Source: JAJZRJ01 sp040757055 (lineage in GTDB: Bacteria > Desulfobacterota > Desulfobulbia > Desulfobulbales > Desulfurivibrionaceae). Taken from it: 64,000 bases of DNA. Each line of letters opens with the position of its first letter. Positions within the stretch are counted from its first letter, which is position 1. The stretch spans positions 434,001 to 498,000 of the forward strand of contig JBFLXY010000001.1 of NCBI GenBank assembly GCA_040757055.1, written 5' to 3'. Below, one piece after another: positions 1 through 7,528 of the stretch. The position numbers and the translations under genes are program-made. Below the pieces are notes generated by a model, which did no database searches, had not been told where the DNA came from, and was given only the letters and a program-made list of their open reading frames with translations.

Positions 1-2
1 CC

Positions 3-341
3 ACCTTCGGCTCCATGGTGACCCTCTTCGGCTCCAAGGCGGCGGCCTTTGCCTACCTGCTCTTCATCCTGCTCTATTTCCCGTGCAGTGCCGCCATCGC
101 CGCCGTCTACCGGGAAACCAACCTGCGCTGGACCCTCTTTGCCGGCCTCTGGACGACCTTCATGGCCTACCTGGTCTCCACCCTGTTCTACCAGGCCGCC
201 ACTTTCTCCAGCCACCCTGCGGCCTCGCTGGCCTGGATCGGCGCCGACCTGGCAGTTTTCACCCTGGTGGTGGCCGCCCTCAGGATATGGGGCCAAAAGG
301 GGCTGGAGGGCAAACTGCTGCCCGCGGCGGCGCGGGCCTGA
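3..341 (+). CDS. feoB: Ferrous iron transport protein B, C-terminal fragment (5' end outside window)
   Basis: Only the last 112 codons are present; the frame is open from the window edge. The fragment holds the final membrane segments of a FeoB permease: a stretch ending in LLYFPCSAAIAAVYRE, then TLFAGLWTTFMAYLVSTLFYQ, then a last helix before the stop. The same C-terminal region is recognisable in the complete FeoB at 7529-9751 (LYMPCAVVAVAMRQE and following), which supports the assignment. FeoB is the GTPase-coupled inner-membrane Fe(II) importer. It is followed 69 nt downstream by a feoC-like gene, as in many feo operons. This is therefore one of two FeoB copies in the window. Confidence 0.88.
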   Translation, partial: TFGSMVTLFGSKAAAFAYLLFILLYFPCSAAIAAVYRETNLRWTLFAGLWTTFMAYLVSTLFYQAATFSSHPAASLAWIGADLAVFTLVVAALRIWGQKGLEGKLLPAAARA

Positions 342-410
342 GTTCTTTTCCGTTTTCCGCAACAACGCAGCAGGGGGGGGCAATGCCGCCCCCCTGCCCA
401 AGGAGGCTCC

Positions 411-632
411 ATGGATCTGCTCCGGCTGAAAGGCTATCTCAAAGCGCGCAAGATGACCACCCTGCAGGATATTGCCACCCACTTCCGGAGCGATATGGCC
501 ACGGTGGCGCCGATGCTCGACATCTGGATCGGCAAGGGCAAACTGCGGAAACACCACGGCACTCTCGGTTGCCGGAAAGGGTGCTGCCACTGCGATCCCG
601 CCGCCGTGGTGACCTATGAGTGGATTGAATAA
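411..632 (+). CDS. feoC: FeoC-like winged-helix protein
   Basis: A 73-residue protein with an N-terminal winged-helix-like segment (MDLLRLKGYLKARKMTTLQD) and a C-terminal cysteine cluster, CRKGCCHC, matching the C-terminal [Fe-S]-type Cys motif of FeoC proteins. FeoC is a small cytoplasmic partner of FeoB, proposed to regulate or protect the transporter. The start ATG at 411 has AAGGAGG just upstream. It follows the FeoB fragment on the same strand, consistent with a feoB-feoC transcript. Length and motif fit the family well. Whether its cluster binds iron-sulfur here is inferred from family members. Confidence 0.85.
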   Translation: MDLLRLKGYLKARKMTTLQDIATHFRSDMATVAPMLDIWIGKGKLRKHHGTLGCRKGCCHCDPAAVVTYEWIE

Positions 633-691
633 GCCGTCCTGTGCCGCTGGGGTGCTTGCTTCGGCATGCACGGCGGATTTTGTTTTGCGAC

Positions 692-711
692 ATAAGTTAG
701 TGTGCCCAAAA
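692..711. promoter_or_regulatory. Candidate iron-responsive operator, copy 1
   Basis: The 20 bases ATAAGTTAGTGTGCCCAAAA match 15 of 20 positions of the site at 13120-13139. One site is upstream of the LbtU-type porin, the other upstream of the feo operon. It starts 8 nt after a weak possible -35/-10 pair (TTGCTT at 656-661, TTTGTT at 679-684). The half-site TAAGTTAG resembles DtxR/IdeR-type boxes (consensus arms TTAGG and CCTAA). The regulator is not known; this is an inference from position and shared sequence. Confidence 0.45.
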
Positions 712-749
712 TTGATCGTAGATCACCAACACCAAGGAGGAAGCAAGAG

Positions 750-1949
750 ATGAAGAAGACTATCGCACTGGCGGCCATGTTTGCCCTTGCCGGACCCGCA
801 TCGGCCCTGGCCGGCAGCCAGGAAGGGCTGGAGGCCAAGGTCCAGGAGCTCATCAGCCAGAACCGGTCGCTCATGGAGCGCCTGGTCGTGGTGGAAAAGG
901 AGCTGGCCGAGCAGAAGGAAGCCGGGGCAAAGGAAAAGGGGGCGCCGGCAGCCGGTGAGAAACTGCTGGGCAGCCTGGGAGACCGCCTTGCCTTCAGCGG
1001 CCTCGTCGAGGTGGAGGCGAACGCGGCCAAGGACTTTACCAAGACCAAGACCAGCGACATCACCCTGGCCACGGTGGAGCTTGGCCTGGATGCCACCATG
1101 AATGAGTGGTCCAAGGGCCACCTGCAGTTCCTCTTCGAGGAGGACGCGGACGGGAACCGGATTCTGGTGGACGAGGGGACCATCACCCTGGGGAATACGG
1201 AGAAGTTTCCTTTCTACATGACGGCCGGCAAGATGTATGTGCCCTTTGGCTCCTATGCGTCCAACATGATCTCCGACCCCCTCACCCTGGAGCTCGGCGA
1301 GACCAACGAAAGCACGGTCCAGTTCGGTTTCGAGGCGAACGGCTTCGCCGGCTCGGTTTACGCCTTCAACGGCGACATCGACGAAACCGGCGAGGATAAT
1401 GCCGTTCGCTCGTACGGCGCCAGCATCGGCTACAGCCTGAAGGAGGAGAACGGCCCGAGCTTCGACCTGGGCCTCGACTGGATGAGCAACCTGGCCGATA
1501 CCGATGCGGTCCAGGATTATTTCGCCGGACTTGGCACCCCCATCACCGCGGTGGCGGATTTCCCGGCCGGCCTCGCGGTGCACGGTGCGCTGCAATACGG
1601 CCCCTGGAACGTGCTGGCTGAATATGTGGCCGCCCTCGATGCGTTCCAGGCCACGGAAATGGATTTCAACGGCCAGGGAGCCGAGCCCTCGGCCTTCATG
1701 GCGGAGCTCGCCTACGGCACGGAGATTTCAGGGCACGAGGTCACCTTCGCCCTGGGCTACCAGCAGACCGACGAGGCCCTGGCCTTGAGCCTGCCCGAGT
1801 CCCGCTATCTGGGAGCGATCCGGGTGGGGATCCTCGACAAAACCACCCTGGCCTTTGAATATGCCCGGGACGAGGATTACGACCTCGCCGAAGGCGGCAC
1901 TGGTGAGGACGGGTACTCCGCAACCGTGCAGCTGGGCTACGAGTTTTAA
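750..1949 (+). CDS. LbtU-family outer-membrane siderophore porin
   Basis: A 399-residue protein with a signal peptide (MKKTIALAAMFALAGPASALA), a short coiled-coil with Glu/Lys-rich heptads (residues ~25-70), and a C-terminal beta-barrel ending in Phe (LQLGYEF), as outer-membrane proteins do. The barrel begins near FSGLVEVEAN and contains YMTAGKMYVPFGSY, typical of LbtU-like porins, a family named after the Legionella legiobactin receptor. It would sit in the outer membrane and pass iron chelates into the periplasm without TonB. I chose ATG 750, preceded by AAGGAGG at 734-740, because the upstream in-frame extension is not signal-like. It lies between feoC and the ferrosome-like cluster, which supports an iron role. 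Confidence 0.8.
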   Translation: MKKTIALAAMFALAGPASALAGSQEGLEAKVQELISQNRSLMERLVVVEKELAEQKEAGAKEKGAPAAGEKLLGSLGDRLAFSGLVEVEANAAKDFTKTKTSDITLATVELGLDATMNEWSKGHLQFLFEEDADGNRILVDEGTITLGNTEKFPFYMTAGKMYVPFGSYASNMISDPLTLELGETNESTVQFGFEANGFAGSVYAFNGDIDETGEDNAVRSYGASIGYSLKEENGPSFDLGLDWMSNLADTDAVQDYFAGLGTPITAVADFPAGLAVHGALQYGPWNVLAEYVAALDAFQATEMDFNGQGAEPSAFMAELAYGTEISGHEVTFALGYQQTDEALALSLPESRYLGAIRVGILDKTTLAFEYARDEDYDLAEGGTGEDGYSATVQLGYEF

Positions 1950-1986
1950 CCCTTTGCCTTCCTGCCAGGCAGCGAGATGCGGCAAG

Positions 1987-2028
1987 GATGATCGGCTCCG
2001 GCAACCGGCCTTTCCGGAGCCGATCATC
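1987..2028. terminator. Perfect 15-bp hairpin after the porin gene
   Basis: Bases 1987-2001 and 2014-2028 form a perfect 15-bp inverted repeat around a 12-nt loop, 37 nt after the porin stop. No T-tract follows on either strand, so it may act as an mRNA-stabilising hairpin or a factor-dependent terminator separating the porin from the next cluster. Confidence 0.6.
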
Positions 2029-2092
2029 CCCGGTTGGAGCGGCAGTCTCTCGTGATTCCGTCGGCAAGGTCAACCACCCGGGAGGACGAACC

Positions 2093-2437
2093 ATGACGAT
2101 CAGAACCGCCTATCTCAACGGCAACCTGCATATCGAATTGTGTGGCAACTTTACTGCCAGCGGAGCGGCGAGGCTTGCCGAGGTCATCGGCAATGCCTCC
2201 CCTGCCAAAAGCAATGTTTATGTGAACACCCACGACGTGCATGACGTGTCCCCGGAGGGCGTTACGCTCTTCGCCAAACTGGCGAAGGGCCTCAAGACAG
2301 CGCATCAACTGATTCTGGTGGGAGAGAAGGGCTTCGCCATCGCCCCCGAAGGCTGCCAGGTCATTGTGGACGAGCAGGACAAGGGCGGATGCAGGAACTG
2401 CACCAATTGCCGGTGCGGCAAACGCAGGCAACAGTAA
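2093..2437 (+). CDS. STAS-like protein with Cys-rich tail
   Basis: A 114-residue soluble protein. Residues 1-95 have an alternating strand/helix pattern like a STAS or anti-sigma-antagonist fold (NLHIELCGNFTASGAARLAE; VYVNTHDVHDVSPEGVTLFA), but no clear phosphorylatable Ser is evident. Residues 100-108 form the cluster CRNCTNCRC, a plausible metal or Fe-S site, followed by a basic tail. ATG 2093 follows GGGAGGACG at 2080-2088; earlier in-frame codons lie within the hairpin. It ends 9 nt before the DUF2325 gene, so the two are almost surely co-transcribed. Function is not known; position suggests a part in the iron-storage cluster downstream. Confidence 0.7.
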   Translation: MTIRTAYLNGNLHIELCGNFTASGAARLAEVIGNASPAKSNVYVNTHDVHDVSPEGVTLFAKLAKGLKTAHQLILVGEKGFAIAPEGCQVIVDEQDKGGCRNCTNCRCGKRRQQ

Positions 2438-2446
2438 GGCAATCCC

Positions 2447-3685
2447 ATGATCCAGCAAACGAAGAAGATCTGGCACATCGACAACCAGTACCACTGCTCC
2501 ATCATCGGCACCTGCCTGACGGATCAGGAACTGCAAAGGCTCGTGCCGAAAACCAGGGTCGCGATTCCGGCACCGGGCAGCGACTATGAACTCCATTCGG
2601 CCTTTGTCGCCCTGGCCGGAGAGAATTCCAGGGAAAGCCTGGTGCTGCACAAGTTCCTGGACCAGAAGTATCGTCTTGCCCTGAGCCGGTTTGCCAAGGC
2701 CAAGGATGATCCGGCCCTGGAAACACTCTGGAAGACCGCCGTGGCGGAGCATGAGATCAAAGGGGCCTACTGGGCGCTCATGACCCACCCAAAAGCGTCG
2801 AAGGCCCTCATCCGCAGCGCATACGGCGACGTGCACATGCTGCACCACAAGGGCATCGGGGTGATTCTGCACGCGGAAAAGGAGACGAAGGAGCTGCGCG
2901 AACGGCTCTCGGTGCTCGAAGAGGTGCTGGGCAACGAACGGCGGCAGCACCTGGAGGCCGCAAATGAGGCCGCCTTCGAAATCGCCGCCCTCCGCATGCA
3001 ACTGACGGACGCAATGACGATCGCCGGAGAGGCCGACCGGCTGCGCGCCATTGTCGCCGGGCGGCGGAACGGGGCGGAAGAGGAATCGCAACGGCAGGAA
3101 CACCAACAGCTGCAGGAGGCCCTGGCCGAGGAAAAAGCGCGCGCCGTCGGGTGGCAGCAAAAGTGTGACCGCCTTGGCCGCAAACTGGCGGAGATGCAAG
3201 AACTGCAGGAAACGACCAAGGAAATCATCGCCCGGCTGCAGGGGCAGTGCGCGGCGCTGACACGGGAAAAACAGGAGCGGGAGCAGGAAATGATCTCCCT
3301 GGAATCCGTGCTGCATGCCCACCAGAGCGCGGCCTGCGGCCAGTGCGAGGATTGCAATACCTCCCAGTGTCCCGGCCCTGTGCTCTGCGGCAAGACCGTT
3401 CTCTATGTGGGCGGCATGCACAACCTCATCCCCCACTACAAGAAGCTGGTGGAGCAGTCTGGCGCCGAATTCATGCATCACGACGGCGGCCGGGAGGATT
3501 CACGGGGCCTGCTCGACAAGCTTCTCAGCCGCGCCGACGCGGTGCTCTGCCCGGTGGACTGCGTCAGCCATGATGCCTGCCTGCGGGTCAAAAAGATGTG
3601 CAAGCGCCAGCAGAAACCCTTTGTCATGATGCGCGGTTCCGGGCTCTCCGCCCTGGCCAAAGGGCTGAATGAAATTGTTCAGTAG
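2447..3685 (+). CDS. DUF2325-domain protein with coiled-coil
   Basis: A 412-residue cytoplasmic protein with three parts. Residues ~9-135 are a helical domain beginning HCSIIGTCLTDQEL. Residues ~140-290 are a long Glu/Lys/Gln-rich coiled-coil. Residues 316-412 are a DUF2325 domain with TVLYVGGMHNLIPHYK, HHDGG and the terminal FVMMRGSGLSAL segment. Between coil and DUF2325 there are five cysteines (297, 300, 303, 308, 314) in CGQCEDCNTSQCPGPVLC, reminiscent of a metal site. No enzymatic activity is established for this architecture. It sits in a tight same-strand run leading to the P1B-6 ATPase, so I infer a structural or regulatory part in that system. The start ATG lies 9 nt after the preceding stop. 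Confidence 0.78.
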   Translation: MIQQTKKIWHIDNQYHCSIIGTCLTDQELQRLVPKTRVAIPAPGSDYELHSAFVALAGENSRESLVLHKFLDQKYRLALSRFAKAKDDPALETLWKTAVAEHEIKGAYWALMTHPKASKALIRSAYGDVHMLHHKGIGVILHAEKETKELRERLSVLEEVLGNERRQHLEAANEAAFEIAALRMQLTDAMTIAGEADRLRAIVAGRRNGAEEESQRQEHQQLQEALAEEKARAVGWQQKCDRLGRKLAEMQELQETTKEIIARLQGQCAALTREKQEREQEMISLESVLHAHQSAACGQCEDCNTSQCPGPVLCGKTVLYVGGMHNLIPHYKKLVEQSGAEFMHHDGGREDSRGLLDKLLSRADAVLCPVDCVSHDACLRVKKMCKRQQKPFVMMRGSGLSALAKGLNEIVQ

Positions 3686-3715
3686 TCTCTGCCTGTTACC
3701 CGAAGGGAGAACCCT

Positions 3716-4114
3716 GTGGCACCGTTGAGTATCTTGCCAGGGCGGATACGTCTCGCGACAAAAGGTCTCATGGGGCGATGGGATGGCTGTTGCCTGCTGG
3801 AGGGAAAGCTGCGTGCCGTGGAGGGGGTTACCCATGCTTCGGCAAATCCTCGTACCGGCAGGATCCTGATAAGCTATGACGAGACCCTTGCCAGCCGGGA
3901 CGATATCGAAAATGAGGTGCGCAAGGCGCTCCAGGATATCGACGCTGCCGACGAACAAAAAAGCGAAAGGCATCCTCCCTTCCGCCGTCGGGCTCTGGAT
4001 ATCGCCGTTCCTTCGCCGACCGGGCATGTCCTCATGGACGTGGCGCTGCACGTGCTCCTCCCCGCCCCCCTTGATCTTCTCCTGCCTGCGGCTGCCACTC
4101 TCCTGCGCCGATAG
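3716..4114 (+). CDS. HMA_2-like domain membrane protein 1
   Basis: A 132-residue protein starting at GTG 3716 with GAAGGGAGA upstream. Residues ~1-80 resemble a heavy-metal-associated ferredoxin-like fold (LPGRIRLATKG, then VEGVTHASANPRTGRILISYD), but the CxxC metal motif of classical HMA domains is absent. Residues ~98-130 are a hydrophobic C-terminal segment ending in Arg-Arg, likely a membrane anchor. The GRIR motif recurs in the next gene (GRIRV) and at the N terminus of the ATPase (GRLRI), so the three look like one domain family. Such cysteine-less HMA_2 domains are known beside P1B-type ATPases, including ferrosome loci. Function here is inferred. Confidence 0.72.
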   Translation: MAPLSILPGRIRLATKGLMGRWDGCCLLEGKLRAVEGVTHASANPRTGRILISYDETLASRDDIENEVRKALQDIDAADEQKSERHPPFRRRALDIAVPSPTGHVLMDVALHVLLPAPLDLLLPAAATLLRR

Positions 4115-4165
4115 GAAGTTGTCCGGGACCGTCGCACGCAGCAACCTTTTAAAGAGGAGGACCCC

Positions 4166-4615
4166 ATGATCATTGTGAGTCATTTCGCCGGCAGGATACG
4201 GGTGAGGGACGAAAGTTTGCAAAGCGCGCCGGTGATGGCCCGTGCCAAGGAAGCGCTGTTGGCCATGGCCGGTGTCGAAAGCGTCGAGGCCAGCCAGCGG
4301 GTCGGCAGCATGCTGATTTATTACCAGGCAACGGCAAGCGCAGCGAAACAGATCCTGCACAAACTCACCGACCTGTTCGGCCTGGAGGAGGTTGGCGGCA
4401 CAGCAAAGCCAGAGCGGGTCGCCACCACCATTTCGCGGGCCTTTCTTCCCAAAACCAGGAGAATCGCCAAGAAAATCGGGATGCTCGTCTCGCTTCTTGT
4501 CGCCGTGGCAGCCGCGGTTGTCGACCTCAAGAGGCTCCATATCCTGCTGGGTGCCGTCTTTCTTGCGCTGCTCGGGGAGCATCTCTCCGCGAGAAGGCAG
4601 ATGCTTTTACGTTGA
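4166..4615 (+). CDS. HMA_2-like domain membrane protein 2
   Basis: A 149-residue protein. The N-terminal ~80 residues repeat the HMA-like pattern (SHFAGRIRVRDE; MAGVESVEASQRVGSMLIYYQ), again with no Cys. Residues ~102-140 carry hydrophobic segments (MLVSLLVAVAAAVVDLKRL; LLGAVFLALLGEHL) that should place the C terminus in the membrane. A strong AAAGAGGAGG ribosome site precedes ATG 4166. It is the second of three HMA_2-type domains in the cluster and is 51 nt after the first. Likely an inner-membrane or organelle-membrane protein working with the ATPase; this is inference from context. Confidence 0.73.
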   Translation: MIIVSHFAGRIRVRDESLQSAPVMARAKEALLAMAGVESVEASQRVGSMLIYYQATASAAKQILHKLTDLFGLEEVGGTAKPERVATTISRAFLPKTRRIAKKIGMLVSLLVAVAAAVVDLKRLHILLGAVFLALLGEHLSARRQMLLR

Positions 4616-4651
4616 GTCGTTATGAGACGACAAAGCATTTTCACAGATTCC

Positions 4652-4670
4652 GGAGAGCAGGGTGCTCTCC
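4652..4670. repeat. Intercistronic hairpin in the ferrosome-like cluster
   Basis: GGAGAGCA (4652-4659) pairs with TGCTCTCC (4663-4670) around a GGG loop, between the second HMA_2 gene and the next gene. No T-tract follows. It could be an mRNA processing or stability element that sets different expression levels within the cluster. Confidence 0.45.
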
Positions 4671-4743
4671 TTACCTTACGGGAGGCAGACCAGTGGAAGA
4701 AAAAAACGAACATGAGCATGAAAAGGAAGGAGGTTACCGCAAC

Positions 4744-5106
4744 ATGGATGGGATCCATCTCAAGAAAAAGGATTTGTGGCTCGTAGCCGGCGGGGCGCTC
4801 GGCGCCTTGGCGATGCTGGGCCTGGGCAAGCTCTCCGGCAAGGTGCGGCCGGCGGCGGTGAGCGCGGTCCGCGAAGGCTACGCCTTCAAGGAGTGGCTTG
4901 CCGGCAAGGCGGAGAAAATGAAGGAAGACGTGGAGGATATCGTGGCAGAAGGGGTCCACCACTACCAGAAGGATCTTGCCGCCACTGCCGAGACAGTCAA
5001 ACGCGAGAAGGAGGTGCTGGAGAAGATGGAAAAACTCGCCGAGGAGAAGCTTGCCAAGACCAAAAAGGAAAAGGGAGAAGGCCATGGAAAGGGAAAGAAA
5101 GCATAG
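4744..5106 (+). CDS. Small membrane-anchored coiled-coil protein
   Basis: A 120-residue protein with one N-terminal membrane segment (LWLVAGGALGALAMLGLGKL, residues ~11-30) followed by a long charged, Lys/Glu-rich helix likely to form a coiled-coil and a Lys/Gly/His-rich end. I chose ATG 4744, 10 nt after AAGGAGGT; an alternative GTG at 4693 with its own GGAGG would add a His/Glu-rich 17-residue N terminus. I do not recognise the family. The single helix plus amphipathic tail is the type of small protein often seen in organelle-forming clusters such as magnetosome and ferrosome loci. It overlaps the next gene by 23 nt. Confidence 0.65.
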   Translation: MDGIHLKKKDLWLVAGGALGALAMLGLGKLSGKVRPAAVSAVREGYAFKEWLAGKAEKMKEDVEDIVAEGVHHYQKDLAATAETVKREKEVLEKMEKLAEEKLAKTKKEKGEGHGKGKKA

Positions 5107-5272
5107 CATGCGGTATGTACGCCACGCCCTGAAGGTCTCTCTTGGCATCGGGGCCGCCCTGGGCGGCGCCTATGTGTTCTCCAGGCTCAAGGAAAAGCAG
5201 GACACCGAGGCGAGCCTCTCCCGCCTGGAGCAGATGGTCGAAGAGCTGGCAAAGCCTGCCGAATCAAAGTAA
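5084..5272 (+). CDS. Small single-pass membrane protein
   Basis: A 62-residue protein with one predicted membrane segment (VSLGIGAALGGAYVFSRL) followed by a charged helix ending in EELAKPAESK. ATG 5084 has GGGAG six bases upstream and lies inside the 3' end of the preceding gene; ATG 5108, just after that gene's stop, is a possible alternative giving 54 residues. No family is recognised. It ends 18 nt before the ATPase gene, so translational coupling through this trio is likely. Role inferred only from position in the iron cluster. Confidence 0.62.
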   Translation: MERERKHSMRYVRHALKVSLGIGAALGGAYVFSRLKEKQDTEASLSRLEQMVEELAKPAESK

Positions 5273-5290
5273 ACGGCAACCAGGGGCTCC

Positions 5291-7408
5291 ATGCACCATA
5301 CCATCCTGCACGAAACCCCGGGACGGCTCAGAATCGCTCTGGCCGTCCCCAAATTTCCCCCGCTCGACCGGGTGGGGATGGAAAACCAGTTCCATGACAT
5401 CGGCGGCGTGGAGACCATCTCCTTCAGTCCCCGTACCGGCGCGCTCCTGGTTCGCTTCGACGGCCGCGAAACCACGCGGGGCGCAATCCTGGAGCGGGCG
5501 GCTGCGGCCTCCTGCGCCGGGACACGCCGGCTGCGCCTTGCTGCCGACGAGATGGAGCGGAAGAAAAAGGCGGTGATCCGCTCCGGGATTCTCCTTCTCG
5601 CCAGGCCGCTGACCCCTCCTCTCATCCGCCCCGTTCTCACCCTGTCCGGCGCCCTTCCCATCCTCCAAAAAGGTATAGCCTCCCTCAGGCGCCGGCAGAT
5701 GAACGTGGACCTGCTGGACGCTTCGGCGGTGAGTGCCGCCATGGCGAGCCGCGAGTTTTTGACCGCCTCGGTCATCGCCTTCCTGCTGAAACTCGGTGAA
5801 TACCTGGAGGAGTGGACGCGCCATTCGTCGCGGCGCCTTTTGAGCGGTATGTTCCACACCGGCGACGAGTGGGCCTGGGTCGAGCGAGACGGAGAGGAAC
5901 GCCGGCTGCCGCTGGTGGAGGTGGCTGCCGGCGATACAGTGATCGTCCGCACCGGCGGCCTGATTCCCGTGGATGGCGTGGTGCTGGACGGGGAGGCCCT
6001 TGTCAACCAGTCGAGCCTCACCGGCGAAAGCCTGCCGGTGGCGAAGCGCAAGGGCGCGTCGGTCTATGCAGGCACGGCGGTGGAAGAGGGCTTTGTCCGG
6101 ATTAAAGCCGAACGGATCGGCGACCAGACCCGGGTCGCCCGGGTGGTCCGCATCATCGAGGAGGCCGATGCGCTCAAGGCGGAAACCCAGAGCAAGAGCG
6201 AGGTCCTGGCGGAACGGATCGTCCCCTGGTCATTCCTGGCCAGCGGCCTGACCCTGGCCTTGACCCGCAACCCGGCCAGGGCCGCGGCGGTTCTCCTTGT
6301 TGACTTCTCCTGCGCCATCAAGCTCTCCACCCCTCTGGCCATCCTGTCGTCTCTTGCCCATGCGGCACGGCACCGGGTTCTCATCAAGGGCGGCAGATAC
6401 CTGGAGCGGCTTGCCAGGGCCGATGCCTTCGTGCTCGACAAGACCGGCACCCTGACCGAGGCCCAGCCGCAGGTGGCGGAAGTGCTGGCGTTTAACGGCT
6501 TCAGCCGGGAGTATGTCCTGCGCTCTACCGCCTGCGTCGAGGAGCATTTTCCCCACCCGGTTGCCAGCGCCGTGGTCAGACAGGCAGCGCGAGAAGGACT
6601 CCATCATGCCGAGGAACATTCCGAGGTGGAGTACGTGGTGGCGCACGGTATTGCCTCCCGCATCCACGGCCAGCGGATTGTGGTCGGCAGCCGCCATTTT
6701 GTCCATGAGGATGAAGGGATCGACGTCGCGCCGGGCCAATCGCAGGTCGCGGCATTCAGCGGCAAAGGGCGGTCGGTGCTTTACGTGGCGGTCGGCGGCC
6801 AGTTGGCCGGCCTCATTGCCATCCATGATCCGCTGCGTCAGGAGGCCCGCGCCTTTGTCCAGGAGCTCCGTCAAAACGGCATCCAACGAATCATCATGCT
6901 GACCGGCGACAACCAGGAAACCGCTGCCACCATCGCGACGGAACTTGGGATCGACGAATTCTATGCCCAGGCACTCCCGGACCGGAAGGTCGAGGTGATC
7001 AAGGGGCTGCAGCGTGAGGGCTACACCGTGGCCATGGTGGGAGACGGTATCAATGACACCCCTGCCCTTTCCCACGCCGACGTAGGAATTTCCATGAAGC
7101 ACGGCGCAGACATCGCCAAGGAGGCCTGCGATGTGCTCCTCCTGGAGGGAACGCTCAGTGACCTGCTGCTTGCCCGGCGCGTCAGCCAGGATGCCATGAT
7201 GCTCATCGAGCAGAACTTCCGGAGCATCGTGGCCGTCAACTCTGCGGCCCTGCTTTTTTCCGTGACCGGCGCCATGCCGCCGGTCTTTTCCGCGACCATC
7301 CACAACCTGAGCACCGTGCTGGTGGGATTGCGCTCCTTGCAGCCCCTCCGCAGGGCACAGCAAGAGACGCGGAGTGGAGAGCCATCCTGGCCAGACTCCC
7401 CAAGGTAA
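5291..7408 (+). CDS. P1B-6-type metal ATPase, FezB-like
   Basis: A 705-residue P-type ATPase. Residues ~1-60 are a cysteine-less HMA_2-like domain (ETPGRLRIAL). The actuator motif TGES is at 244-247, the phosphorylation motif DKTGT at 383-387, the HP of the nucleotide domain at 422-423 and GDGIND at 584-589. The ion-binding helix reads SCAIKLSTP (340-348) in place of the CPC of copper and zinc pumps. An SCA motif marks the P1B-6 subgroup, of which FezB, required for ferrosome iron granules, is the characterised member. It should pump iron across the membrane of an intracellular compartment. It ends the cluster and faces the second feo operon. The P1B-6 call is firm; the ferrosome role is inferred. 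Confidence 0.85.
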   Translation: MHHTILHETPGRLRIALAVPKFPPLDRVGMENQFHDIGGVETISFSPRTGALLVRFDGRETTRGAILERAAAASCAGTRRLRLAADEMERKKKAVIRSGILLLARPLTPPLIRPVLTLSGALPILQKGIASLRRRQMNVDLLDASAVSAAMASREFLTASVIAFLLKLGEYLEEWTRHSSRRLLSGMFHTGDEWAWVERDGEERRLPLVEVAAGDTVIVRTGGLIPVDGVVLDGEALVNQSSLTGESLPVAKRKGASVYAGTAVEEGFVRIKAERIGDQTRVARVVRIIEEADALKAETQSKSEVLAERIVPWSFLASGLTLALTRNPARAAAVLLVDFSCAIKLSTPLAILSSLAHAARHRVLIKGGRYLERLARADAFVLDKTGTLTEAQPQVAEVLAFNGFSREYVLRSTACVEEHFPHPVASAVVRQAAREGLHHAEEHSEVEYVVAHGIASRIHGQRIVVGSRHFVHEDEGIDVAPGQSQVAAFSGKGRSVLYVAVGGQLAGLIAIHDPLRQEARAFVQELRQNGIQRIIMLTGDNQETAATIATELGIDEFYAQALPDRKVEVIKGLQREGYTVAMVGDGINDTPALSHADVGISMKHGADIAKEACDVLLLEGTLSDLLLARRVSQDAMMLIEQNFRSIVAVNSAALLFSVTGAMPPVFSATIHNLSTVLVGLRSLQPLRRAQQETRSGEPSWPDSPR

Positions 7409-7436
7409 CTCCGGCGCTTTTTTCCTTCACTCTGGC

Positions 7437-7502
7437 CCCAGGGAGATGCTGTCTCCCCGCGTTTTTTTTGCGGAGACGGCACTGTTCTCCCCTGCCCCTG
7501 GG
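7437..7502. terminator. Bidirectional terminator region between the ATPase gene and feoB
   Basis: Nested inverted repeats lie between the convergent genes: an outer pair CCCAGGG (7437-7443) with CCCTGGG (7496-7502), and an inner pair GTCTCCCCGC (7451-7460) with GCGGAGAC (7470-7477) around an eight-T loop. The palindromic layout fits shared termination of both transcripts. Confidence 0.55.
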
Positions 7503-7528
7503 CTGTTCCTCTAGACAAGGGAAGAACA

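Noticed and set aside
2024..3481. A 485-codon open frame on the minus strand opposite the STAS-like and DUF2325 genes
   Set aside because: It is a high-GC shadow: no family similarity, no good ribosome site, and the plus-strand proteins have clear domains.
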